This document shows positions 9,618-20,551 of a stretch of DNA of 64,000 nucleotides, one piece after another; the stretch's first letter is position 1; every line of letters begins with the position of its first letter. The DNA is taken from NCBI GenBank assembly GCA_024345305.1, contig BRON01000004.1:558001-622000 (forward strand), read 5' to 3'. This DNA is from Mrakia gelida. Lineage: Eukaryota; Basidiomycota; Tremellomycetes; Cystofilobasidiales; Mrakiaceae. The notes under the pieces were generated by a model. It ran no database searches, had not been told where the DNA came from, and saw only the letters and a list, made by a program, of their open reading frames with translations. The translations under genes were made by a program, and so were the position numbers.

Positions 9618-12600
9618 ATGCTCGGAAAGCGACTCGTCTCCTCCTTCATCCGAACCTACTCCTCCAAACCCACCTCCAAAGCCGTCAACCTCAAATCTAC
9701 TCCTTCCAGCTTGTTCTGGCGTTCTCCCCCTCCTCACCTCCCGATGTCGACCTCCTCCTCAGCTCCTCTCGTTCACTCCCCTCCCACCTCCCCTTCAGCA
9801 GCTCCCTCAGAAGCCAAGAAACCTCGTCTCGAAGACCCTCCAGCACCCACCCCCGTCGTCATGGAAAGCGCTCCCGCTCCTACTCCTGCGCTGCTCCCTT
9901 CAGGGAAGCAACCCACGGGCAAGAAGTCGAGGGACCGTAAAGCGAAGAAGGGGAAACGACTCCTCCCTGACGAGGCTGTCATGATGGATGTGGAAGTCTT
10001 CTTGGGGAAACAAGTCGTAGATGAGGCTGTGGAGAAGGAGTTGGATTGGGAAGTCCCTGCTGGGTTGAAGGAAGGGGATGTTGTTGAGCTCAGGGTGGGA
10101 GAGAAGGTTGGCTCTGGGGGTGAGTTCATTGGCTCGTCGGCTTCGCTGGTTCGTTCGAGCGCGTTTGTTTTTCCTCTTGCTGACCGAAAATGTGCTTTGC
10201 GTTGGTTGCCTAGGCGACGGTCTCTCGCTGTACACATCGACGGAAGAACCTCCCAGGTCTTGGGCTATCCTGACTCCGTTCGCTCTCCCCAACGAGCTCA
10301 TCAAAGTTCGGATCCGTCAGGCGTCCAGACTCTTCTCGAAGAGTGATCTTGTAGAGGTCGTGGAGAGGAATGATGAGCTGAGGCTGGTCGATGAGGAGAT
10401 TAGGTGTAAATACTTTGGGAAGTGGTGAGTCGCGTTCTCCATCTATACAGCGAAACGGAGGAAGAGCTGAGCGAGAGGGGAGGGCTGAACGAATGAGCTC
10501 GAGCTGATCACTTTTCTCTGGCTGCTATTCTCGTCTCGGTTGGGATGTATAGTGGAGGATGCCAATACCAGAACATCTCCTACGACACTCAGCTGCTCTG
10601 GAAGAGGGATACCGTCACCAACGCGTTTGCTCATTTCTCGAGTAAGTCCGTCGAGCTCACCTCCCCCTCCCTCCCTCCCTTCCCTCCCTAACTCCTCCCT
10701 TCCTTTGCTTCCTCCCCGTTCGCGCAGAGCTCAACCCAACCCTCATCCCCTCCGTCCTCCCTACCATCCCTTCTCCTAAGACTTACGGCTACAGAACCAA
10801 GATGTGCTCCCTCCCCTCTGTTCGCGCGTCGAGCGAGCGAGCTCACGAGCTGACCTCTTTCCATTTCGTTTTGGTTCGTTCACAGCACCCCCCATTTCTC
10901 CTCCCTCCCCGCTCCCATCCGAAAAGCCGTTCTCAAAGCAGCCAACATCCCCTTGCCCAAGAAGCACGCCAAAGCTGTCATCCCTACCGCTTCCTCTCAA
11001 CCCTCCTCCAAACCCGTCGCGGAGGACGAGGATTCCGAAATGGCTGATGCGAACGGCGAGGAGGTGGCTCCTCCTGCTGAGGTTGGAGAGGACATCGACG
11101 GAGCAGACGACATGGCCGGTGTAGAGCAAGTGGACGTGGTCGTTCCTCTGGGAGGCGCACCAGGAGGAGGGAGGGGAGACGGGAACAGGTTCTTCCCTCG
11201 TCCGAATGGCGAGAAGGGCAGGGACGGGGAGGAAGGGGATTACGAGTTCAAGATTGGGTTTGATGAGAGGGGAGGGAGGAGTGTGATGGATATTGAGGTA
11301 GGTCGCTCTCCCACTGTTTTGGGTTGGAGGAGGGAGGAAGAGCTGGAGCTGGAGCTGACCTTCGACGCGTTTGGCTCGTTCTTGTATTTTGCGCAGGAAT
11401 GCGTCCTCGCTACACCGGTGATCAACAAGCACTACACTCAGGAGAGACTTACTACTGCTGCGTGAGTTGGCCTGTCTACCTCCCTCTATCGGGAGGGGAG
11501 TTAAAGGAAGGGAGAGTTCGAACTGACTTCCGTCGCGTCGTTCGTTTCGTTTTGTGAACAGCAACATCGCTCTCTTCCCTCGAAACTCGACTCTCCTCCT
11601 TCGAGACTCTGCGGACCCTCGATCGTTCGAGGAGGGAAGTGAGATTGGCCAGGACGAGTCGTCCAACGTTTGTGTGACGGATCATAAAGGTTCGTCTCAT
11701 CCCTCTCTTCTCTCCTCTTCGTTCCTCGTCGTTGCCTCTCGCCCGAGCTGACTTTCTCGTGTTCGTCCTTTGGTCGTTCAACAGCCACCATGCACGAACG
11801 CGTCGGCCCCTTCCACTTCACCTTCCCCGCCGGTTCCTTCTTCCAAAACAACAACTCGATCCTCATCCCTCTCACCACCTACGTTCGAGACGCCATCTTC
11901 CCTCCTCCCACCACCTCCCTTCCAGTCACCTCCTTCCCGCCACCCACCCACCTCGTAGACACCTACTGCGGCTCAGGCCTCTTCGCCATCACCCTCTCTC
12001 AGCACTTCGAGGTCGTCACTGGAGTCGAGATCGATCCCAAATCCATCGCTTACGCCAGAGCCAACGCGAGGTTGAACGGCGTGGAGGAGAAGTGTTCGTT
12101 CAAGGCGGGAAAGAGTGAGGAGATCTTTGCGGGGGTGGGAGCGTTCCCTTGGGAGAAGACGGCGGTGGTTATTGATGTGAGTAAGAGGACTGCGAGCGAG
12201 GGGTGGGGGGGAGGAGGAAGGGAGGGACGCGACGAGCTTTGGGTTCGAACGAGAGCTGACTTTCGCTTTCGTTCTCATTTGTTCCAGCCCCCTCGAAAAG
12301 GATGCGACGAACCCTTCCTTCGTCAACTCATCGACTTCCATCCCCAAACGGTCGTTTACGTTTCGTGTAACGTTCATACTCAGGTGAGTCGCATCTCTCT
12401 CCGCCCTCCCTCCCTCCCGATCTCTCCTTGCCTTCTCCCTTCCCTTCCCCAAAGCTGACTCCCCCCTTCCTTTCCGCGCCCGCTCGCAGGCCCGAGACAT
12501 CGGCTACCTCCTCTCGAACCCTCTCAAGGACGGGAGGAAGTACGTCCTCGAGAGTCTGAGAGGGTTCGATCTGTTCCCTCAGACGGCGCACGTCGAGGGT

Positions 12601-12645
12601 GTTGCGGTGTTGAGGTTGGTGGAGGGAGAGGTGGTTTCGGTTTAG
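9618..12645 (+). CDS. TRM2: tRNA (uracil-5-)-methyltransferase, Trm2/TrmA family
   Basis: An S-adenosylmethionine-dependent enzyme expected to make m5U54 in the T-loop of tRNA. About nine exons join in phase. Visible features: a short TRAM-like region after a Lys-rich stretch; KYFGK/CGGCQYQ, the cysteine motif of the family; an acidic insert (about 11020-11130); DTYCGSGLFAITLS (SAM motif I) and GVEIDPKSIAYARANA; VIDPPRKGCDEPFL; VYVSCN, with the nucleophilic Cys; and HVEGVAVLRLVEG, with the catalytic Glu near the end. It ends VVSV. From the first ATG the protein begins MLGKRLVSSFIRTYSSKP, an Arg/Ser-rich, acid-free stretch like a mitochondrial presequence. A second in-frame ATG at 9744 (MSTSSSAPL) gives a form without it, so two products are possible. 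Family and reaction are confident; dual targeting is inferred. Confidence 0.9.
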
Positions 12646-12796
12646 ATGCGTGTTTTGATGTCTGATTTTGTCTTGACGGAGCATGGTGGGGAGAGATGGA
12701 GGGAGAGAGGGAGAGGGAGGGACGCGTCGCGAAAGCAAGATGATCGATTCGGGAGAAAGAGAGAGATAGGGAAGACTCTTTCTCTGGCTCTCGCTG

Positions 12797-14026
12797 ATGA
12801 GCGAAGCGAGCAAGATCTGGCCTCTGCTGAAGCTGAGACACTGGGTAAGATCGAGCGAGAGAGGGGAGGGTGGAGGGAGGTGGAGGGCGGTCGAGGTGCG
12901 CTTTCCTTCCGTCGTCTCTCTCTGTTATCTCTCTACCCTCAACCCCGACAGCGACGCTCACGTCGCAAGCCGGACTTCTCTAAAAGCTGTCTATCTTCGT
13001 AGAGAAGCTAGCAGAAGGACCTTCCTCGGGAGAGAGCTCGACGAACGTCGCTCTGCTCTTTTTTTGGTGAGCTCGACGATTCCCTCCTTCCCTCCCCTCC
13101 TTCTTCTCTCAGTCGCTTCTTCTCCCTCTGTTCTTTCAGACCATAGACGAGGACTGATATGATTTGTGACCTCTCTACAGATTCCTCGCTCGCTTCACAT
13201 TGACGACCTGTTCGGGACCTTCGAAGGGAAGGGCTGGTTTTCTCGACTCGACCTTGCTCTTCGCTTCGACCGTCTCGTGGGTTCGCCTCTGCGTCTTCCT
13301 CTCTTTTCTTCGCGCTGGATCTGATGTCTTGTCTCTCTTACATCTCGGGTCAGATGCTGGTCGCTCAGGCTCAGGAGCGGATGGGAGAAGGACGGGAGGA
13401 AATGGAAGGAGTCGAGCTGGGTGGTCGAGGTCGAGGTCGTTTCAAGGATGGGTCTCTGAGCTCCTTGTGGTCTCTTAACGACTCGGTCTTGCTTTCGTGA
13501 TGAGCCCTGCTAACTGTACGTCTTTCTTTCTGCTCAAAACAGGTTTCAAGCTACTCTCTCTACCATCGTTCGAGCCTTGCTCATCCATCGACGTCCGACT
13601 TCGTTCGTTTGTTCGTTCGCTCGTCGTCTTCTGAGCCCTCGGTCTACGCTCGAGTCGTGCTCTGACGTGATAGCACTTCAGCACTTCAGCTTAACGTCTG
13701 AGGTGATTCGAAGTCCAATCCTACTACTTAGTGAACGAAGACGAGACCAGCGGGTGAGCTCGGATTCCCTCTCTCCTTCTTCCCTCCCTCTCCCTCTCTC
13801 GTCCTAGCTCTTGACTCTCGCTCCGATAAGCTAACAAGACTCTCCTCCTGCTTTCGCCTTACTCCGATAGCATACGGACCTCGTCCTATCTTCAGAAGAC
13901 CGCTCTCTACCAAGCCTCTGCTTCGAGGAGGAGGGAATCAGGATTCACGGACGAACGCGTCTAATCCGACTCTCGCCAAGGTCTCCCCTCGTCCAACGTA
14001 GTGCGTCTCGTATGGTCACCATTTAG
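12797..14026 (+). CDS. Possible spliced gene of unknown function (doubtful)
   Basis: No family recognised. A chain of open segments joins in phase through plausible introns: one segment reads DAHVASRTSLKAVYLRRE to ELDERRSALFL (to about 13066), then a GTGAGC..CTCTACAG intron, IPRSLHIDDLFGTFEGKGWF, a GTGGGT..CAG intron, MLVAQAQERMGEGREEMEG, an intron with GCTAAC and AACAG, FQATLSTIVRALLIHRR to SERRRDQR, another GTGAGC..GCTAAC..ATAG intron, and HTDLVLSSEDRSLPSLC to the stop at 14024-14026. The first exon (ATG 12797, MSEASKIWPLLKLRHW before GTAAGA) does not phase cleanly with the next. The branch sites are CTAAC-like rather than the CTGAC seen in neighbouring genes. It could also be a spliced noncoding RNA or chance. 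Confidence 0.28.
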
Positions 14027-14511
14027 AGACTCGCCAAGGGTGCGCTGATAAGACGTGCATTCCTCGGTGGAAAGCGACGACACTCGCTCCGAACGAGCAG
14101 CTCAAAGCACGTCGCCGGACGGATTCGCAATCCATCTCGCCTTTCTTCGGGTCGCTACATCCTTCAGCATGCTTCTTCGAATATCTGTACATCTCCCAAG
14201 ACCCTGTCTGCTCCGACACCATATCCAGGACAGGCGAAACCTGCCTTCGCTCAACGCCGCCCGCGGATCGCCCCCCTCGTTCAGCCTCTTCCTCGTTCAA
14301 GTCCGAAATTCTCTTGGACCTGTTGCGGGGGCAGTTGACTTATCTCACTAGCTCTCTACGAGAGCGCCGGAGAATGCCATCTGTAGAGTTGATTCGCTGA
14401 TTATCGTCTTGCAGCGTCTACTTCCCCTCCTCCCTCGGTCCCTCCTCCGCATCCAACCACCACTCTCCCTTTCTCAACTCACTACTCTCCATCCTTCCCT
14501 CTTCGTCGGAA
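14027..14511. other. Upstream region of the OPT transporter
   Basis: No gene seen. The last ~100 bp (14415-14511) are rich in CTCCCTC/CCTCC pyrimidine tracts, typical of the leaders before the starts in this window. Confidence 0.5.
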
Positions 14512-17500
14512 ATGTCCACTCACCCACCCGTCAGCGCGGACGGAATCCAGCCTGATATCGCCATCCTCACCAGCTCAGCCTTCACGGACGCGAGGACGAA
14601 GAAGGAGAAGGAGAGGGACGGCGTACCCGTCGAGGAAGACGACGACGAGAAGAGATCTCTCGATAGCGACGAGAAGGATCTGGACGAGAAGAAGAAGGTC
14701 GAGATCAGAGTCCAACCTGTTGATGAGGAGGGAGTCCGATGGGTGGGAGGAGCCGAGACGCTTGAGGCTGCTGGGTGAGTCGATGTCCATCTCGCGATTC
14801 CCTCTTCCCCTTCGAACTCTGTTGACCCATCTCCGCTTGACTTCCTTCGACAGAGACGATGATGATCCTGAATACTCCAACATTCCGCTGATCGTTCGAG
14901 AACTCTGCGATTTCGAGGACGACCCGAGCGTGAGTTGACGAAAACGAAGAGTGAAGGCGAAGATCTGACGTGACGAGAGCTGATCGCTCGCTCCCCTTCT
15001 TCTCCTTCGCAGACTCCCATCATGACTTGGCGATTCTACGTGCTCTCTGCTGTCTTTACCGCTCTCGGAGCTTGGTAAGCCTCAGTCCCTCTGCGTCGAC
15101 CTCCCTCGGATCGAGTCATCCCGCGTTGGCTTATCCGAACTCTTTCCTCTTTCTTCCTTCTCTCTTCGCTCCTCCATCGCTTTCACCAACACAGGCTCAC
15201 TCAGATGGGATTCTTCAGAACCACATACATCCCTTACTCGATCTACTTCGTTCAGAGTTCGTTTTCGTTTCTTCGACGTTGAGCGCGACGAGACCTCGCA
15301 CTGACCTGATCGCTTCATTTTGCTGTCTCGTCTTCTTCTAGTCGCATCTCTCTACTTCGGTCGAATGCTGGCTGCTACCATGCCTCACCGCATCATCGGA
15401 CGAGGTAGGTTCTCGCTGAACCTCAACCCTGGTGAGTTCCGCTATTCGACTCCTCCTCGATCATCCTCGACTCGCGAGCAAGACTGAACTTCGCGGTCGC
15501 TTCTCGCTTTGTACAGGACCTTTCTCCGTCAAGGAGCACGTTGCTATCGTGCTCGCTGCTAACACTGGTGCTACAAACAACTTGGGTGAGTCCGAAGCAT
15601 GAATGGAGGCAGAGACGCGTCGCTGACCGTCCTCTTGTTTCCCTCCTCTTTCTCCCAGGTGACTACGTTCTGGCTCCCCTCGATGTCTTCTACAACAAGC
15701 CCATGAATGGCTGGCTCGCGATCCTCTTCATGTGGTCGGCCGTCTTCATCGGTGAGTCTCCTTTCTGTCCTCGCTGCTCGTTGATGATTCTCGTTGATGA
15801 TTCGAGGACGTCGTCTGTCGTTTCCGAAACTGGTCTGACCTCAACCGTTATTCGACGTCCACAGGATTCGCCTACGCCTCTTTCGCTCGAAGATTCTTGA
15901 TCGATGACCCCCAGATCGTCTTTCCTCTCACGCTGCAACAAGTTTCTGTCTTCAAAGTACGTCCAGCGTCCCCTCTAGGTCTCGACAGTGACAGCTCAAA
16001 GCTGAGCTGACCTCGACGCGTTTCGCAGGCCATGAGGAACTCCTTCGAATTCGACAGCTCCACAACGAGGAAGCAGATGAAGGTCTTCTGGTACGGTATC
16101 TTGGCGTTGTTCTGCTGGCAGTTGTGAGTCTTCCTTCTCAGCCGCGAGGACGAGAGTCGACGCAGCTGACCCCGCCTCCTTCTCTCCTTTTGTCCAGTTT
16201 CCCGGAGTACATCATGCCTTTCACGGCTTCCCTCAGCATCCTCTGCTGGGTCTCTTCCAACCCTAAGGTCACTTTCGCCGGCTCTGGTTTGGGAGGAGTC
16301 GGATTTTTGAACTTGACGGTGAGTCGAGCCTCGAGTCGAACTTCTGAACGCGACAACTTCGCTGACCTCTCGCCTCTCTTTCCCCCTCAGCTCAACTGGT
16401 CTCAAATCGGAAGTACCTTCGTTTACCAAGTGAGTTACTCTCTTGACGAACGACGCGCTCGAATGCCCGAACGAGAATGCTGATTAACCTTCTTCTCACC
16501 TCACCAGCCGTTCTGGGTCCAGACGAACCTGTTCGCTGCTGGAGTTCTCTGCTGCTACGTTTTGATCCCGATCGGATACTACACTGGGGCTTGGGACAGC
16601 GACAAGTACAACATCCAGTCACAAGCTCTTCACCAAGGTACGTCGAGAAACACGACAAACGACGACGCGCGCGAGCTTCCTTGCTGACGATAGCCTGTCA
16701 CTTTCAGCCAACGGATCCGCCTACCCGACAACCAAGCTGCTCAACCCCGACTACACTCTGAATGAGGAGCTCTTCGCTGCGGTGGGAGTGCCTCGAATTT
16801 CAGCCCAGCTCATGGTTCGTTCGTTTTCGCTTTTGACCGCCTCGAAGGCCGAATCAGAAGCTTACTGTACCTCCCTCTCTTTTTCCAGTGGAACTACACC
16901 TTCTCTTACATGGCGTACGTTATCAGTCTTTCTCACTCCTCTTTATATCATCGTCTGACCTCTTCGTCGCGTCTCTTTCGTTCAGTTACCTCGGTGCTTT
17001 CGTCTCCGTGAGCTCCGCCTTTGATCTCTTCGACTGCACTCTTCCTTCACTGAACTCCCTTCCTTCCCAACAGCTCGCTCTCTTCCAAGGTCCGATGCTC
17101 TGGAGATCAGCAAAGGCTCAGTTCCGCGGCGAGAGACTTCACAAGGATCGGGTGAGCATCGAATCGCTTCTTTTCTTCGATTCCGACCGAAATTGTTCGC
17201 TGACGGAGTGTTTTTACCACTTCAGCTTTGCAACCTTATGCTCGCTTACCCAACGGTGCCCTGTGAGTGCTCTCTCGGATTGATTTCCCTCTCTCTCGCG
17301 ATCTGACCGTCGCGGCGTCGCCTCGTCCTCTCGCCGCTTTCGACCCCAGGGCAATGGAACGTCGCGCTCTTCGTTATTCCTCTCATCGTCCTCATCAGTC
17401 TCACGGCCACGGGTATCCTCTACATGCCAATCTAGTGAGGCTTCCCTCGATCTTTCAGCCTGGCCAAGCGAAACCGCGTTCGCTGACTCTTCTTCTTGCC

Positions 17501-19146
17501 CGACGTTCGTTCCCCTCCAGTGCGCTTTTCGTCGCTCTCGCCTTCGGAGCCGTTATCGTCCTACCGATGGCCTATATATATGCTGTCAGTGGGTGAGTTA
17601 TCTTCTTCTTCTCCGGCATCGTGGGTGAGAGGAAAGGAAGAAGGACCGCGGACGGGATCGTCGCGTCGACGTCCCACGCTCGAGCTGATCTCTCTCTCTC
17701 CTTCTCCCTGCAGATACACCACTCAAGTCGGATACTTCAACGAGATCGTATATGGATACCTCATCAACTGTAAGTCGTACTTCCTTGGGAGATAAGAAGA
17801 GGAGAGTGCTCGTCGCTGATGCTCGCCGTTCGCTCCTTCTCGTCTCGTCAGTGGGAGGATCTCGACACCCAGTCGGCTCCCTTTCCTACCGAGTCATCTC
17901 AGGTCAGGCTTGGTACGAGGCATGCGCTATGTTGTCGGATATGAAGGTGAGAGCGATGTTTCGCTCTTCTACCTCTCTCAAGTCGAAGCTGAACCTTCCG
18001 TCCGTCTCTCATCCCCAGCTCGCCCACTACTTCCACGTCCCTCCTCGTGAGACTCTGCTCTCTCAGATCTGGGGTATCATCATCGGAGTACCAGTCAACT
18101 GTCAGTTTCCAAACGATTCGCGCTTCGACCCGCGCTTTCGACGTCGCTGACTCGAGTTTGCTTTTCTTCCAGATCTCACGATCGTCTGGGTCTGCAACAC
18201 GAAGAGGGACTTCCTGACGGGAGAGAAGCTGGATCCTCAACGACAATGGACCGGCCAGACGGTTATCTCGCTTAACAACCAGGGGTGAGTCGGACGGAAA
18301 GGATCGCGCTCGCAACGAGGAAACGATGTGCTGACCTGCCTCTCCCTCGTTCAACGCGTCTCCTCAGTATTCAATTTGCCCTCGTTGGTCCCAAAAGGCT
18401 CTTCGCCGATCCCGCCTACTCGGTTCTGCTATATGGATTCGTGCTCGGAGTCGCCGCTCCCATTATCCTCTACGGACTCCATCGCTTCTGGCCCAAGGCG
18501 AGATTCGATCTTTGGAGCGTCACCATCTTCGCGACGAACTGCGAGACTTTCTATGGTAACATCAGTAACAACTTCTTCACCAAATACCTCCTCGGATGTG
18601 CCAACTTCTACGTTCGACGAAACAAGTGTGCGTTTGCTCTTCCTCGACTTCATCGTCGGTTTCGACCTTTCCGGCAAGTTCGTTCGCGACGCTGACCAGC
18701 TCTTCTTCTCTCACCTCATGCAGACGAGTTCTGGAAGATGTGTAAGTAGACTTTCATGTACACTCGTCTCTTTCGTTGCTGACCTTCATTCTCGTTCGAA
18801 TCAAAGACGCCTATCTCGCTGGAGTGAGTCGACGACGTCCCTCCCTCGTCTCTTCCCCTCTCCTCTCATCTCTCCGCTGACGACCTCCCTCATTCATCTC
18901 TCTCGCAGGCCGCCGCCGACACTGGATACAATCTCAACATGCTCTTCCTCTTCATCGCCTTCTCGGCCGTCAAGACCATGTTCGTCTCGCCTTCTCCTCT
19001 CTTCTTCGAAAGACGACGACGACGCGCCGTCCAATTCCTTTCGTCGTCGCTGACCTCCCTCCTCTCTCCCCTTCTTTAGCAACATGCCGAACTGGTGGGG
19101 AAACAACGCTGACTCCGTCGAGAGGTGTTTCCCTGCTGCTACCTAG
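14512..19146 (+). CDS. OPT-family oligopeptide transporter
   Basis: A proton-coupled oligopeptide (or glutathione/metal-chelate) transporter of the plasma membrane or a vacuolar membrane. The start is ATG 14512. An acidic cytosolic N-terminus (MSTHPPVSADGIQPD; DEKDLDEKKK) leads into DDPEYSNIPLIVRELCDFEDDPS, a typical fungal OPT lead-in, then more than ten hydrophobic segments. Diagnostic pieces: NLNPGPFSVKEHVAIVLAA (NPG motif), PEYIMPFTASLSILCW, SGLGGVGFLNLTLNWSQIGS, SGYTTQVGYFNEIVYGYLI, HPVGSLSYRVISGQAWYEAC, HYFHVPPRETLLSQIWGIII, and near the end NNFFTKYLLGCANFYVRRNK followed by GAAADTGYNLNMLFLFIAFS. It ends SVERCFPAAT. More than 20 introns are present, most with CTGAC branch sites; two consecutive exons are only 18 and 17 nt long (18724-18741 and 18807-18823). 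The substrate cannot be told from sequence. Confidence 0.92.
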
Positions 19147-20551
19147 CTTGACCTCTCTCTCCGACCGCGTCTCGTTCCCGCTCTCTTTTCCTTTCTTTCG
19201 CTCAGGTTCTCTTCCTCTCGTTCTCCCTCGTTGTACAGGTCCTCAATTCTAGACGTCTCCTCTCTTACCTCTCAGTTGTAGTTAGCTACCTACGCTCTCG
19301 TTCTCGTTATCCTCATGAGTGGTTGGTTCCCGCCTTCTCTTCGACGGGCATCGAGTCGAGAAAAAAGGTTCAGACCTTCGAGGGACGAGAGCGATCTCTT
19401 CCGACTTTTTCGAGCAGGACGAGAGCTCGTTCAGCCTTCCCTACATAAGGCCATGTACTGCTTGTTGTTCTTACGAGCCATGCTGCTTAGAGGTGTCTTC
19501 TTCAGCTCGAGTCTGACTTGCTGATTGAGAGAAGAAGAAGACGCTCCACCGGGCGAGAACGACTCGATTCGATCGGACCCCTCCCTCCCTTCCTCAACCT
19601 TGGGTTGGGTTCGTTGTTATTCCTCCGGTATCCTCCCCTCCTTCCCCGTATCCAAACGCAGTCCTCTCGACGTTTGCAAAGCAAGACGACGCAACAAGTC
19701 GGAGACGCTGGGACGCGTCGCGTCCATCTTTGCTTGACCAAGATGGTCTTTCTTTTCCCTTTCATGACGGAGCTGGTTTTCCTCTCCTCTTCTGCTGCGC
19801 ACACTGTACGGTCTCTGTCTCTCTTTCGGGTTACCCCATCTTTCATCAAAGGGCCAGGGCTCGAAGAGAACAAGGGAAGAAAGGCGGGGATGTTGAACGA
19901 TCTTTCCTGAAGGCTGTTTTTCGGTCCTTGCTTGGTCGCGTCCTCGCCGCGTGAAGAAGGAGGAAGAAAAAAAGGCAAAGGTTTGAGAGGTGAAGCGAGG
20001 AGATGGCGAGCAGATTTTCGAGGAGAAGGGAGTGCTAGAGGAGAGACAGGGACGGGAAAGAAGGAAGAGAAGTCAACAAGCTTTGCTCTCTCATTCTCGC
20101 CCTCATCCGAGCCAGAGATCGACGGGCCTTCTCCTTCGCTCCTCTTCCCTTCTCCCTCTCTCTTCCCAACCCTCACCCCGTTCCTCCCCTTCTCGTTTTC
20201 TCTTCTCCTTTCTCTCCCGGGTCATCCTTCTTGTCAGCACGGGGTTATCGTTCTCTCTTCTTATCAGGTGAGTCTTCAGCTCGAATCGAAGCTAAGGAGG
20301 AGGAGAAGAAGGGAGAGACGTCGGCGGCAGTCGAGAGGGAGGGAGGAACGCAAGGAACGCTCGTCTTCCAGGACGGGTAGCGAGCTCGTCCCTGAGCCAG
20401 ATCTGGTTCAAGCTCGGAGGGTCTCTTAGGCTGGATCTCAACCTCCACTTGCCGTTCAAGAACCACCTCGAACCGGTCTTCGTACGAGGAGAGCAGCCCA
20501 AATTTGAACCCCAGTCACCTCCCCTCCCTCCCTCCCTCCCCCTCGCTCGAG
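19147..20551. other. Intergenic / 5' leader of the PHD-finger gene
   Basis: No supported gene. The first few hundred bases are T/C-rich and should contain the 3' end of the OPT transcript. Upstream of 20552 are pyrimidine-rich tracts and a GTGAGT at 20270, which could be a 5' UTR intron of the next gene. Confidence 0.5.

Noticed and set aside
19502..20176. 224-codon minus-strand open frame
   Set aside because: Low-complexity charged sequence in the leader region of the PHD gene; no support.
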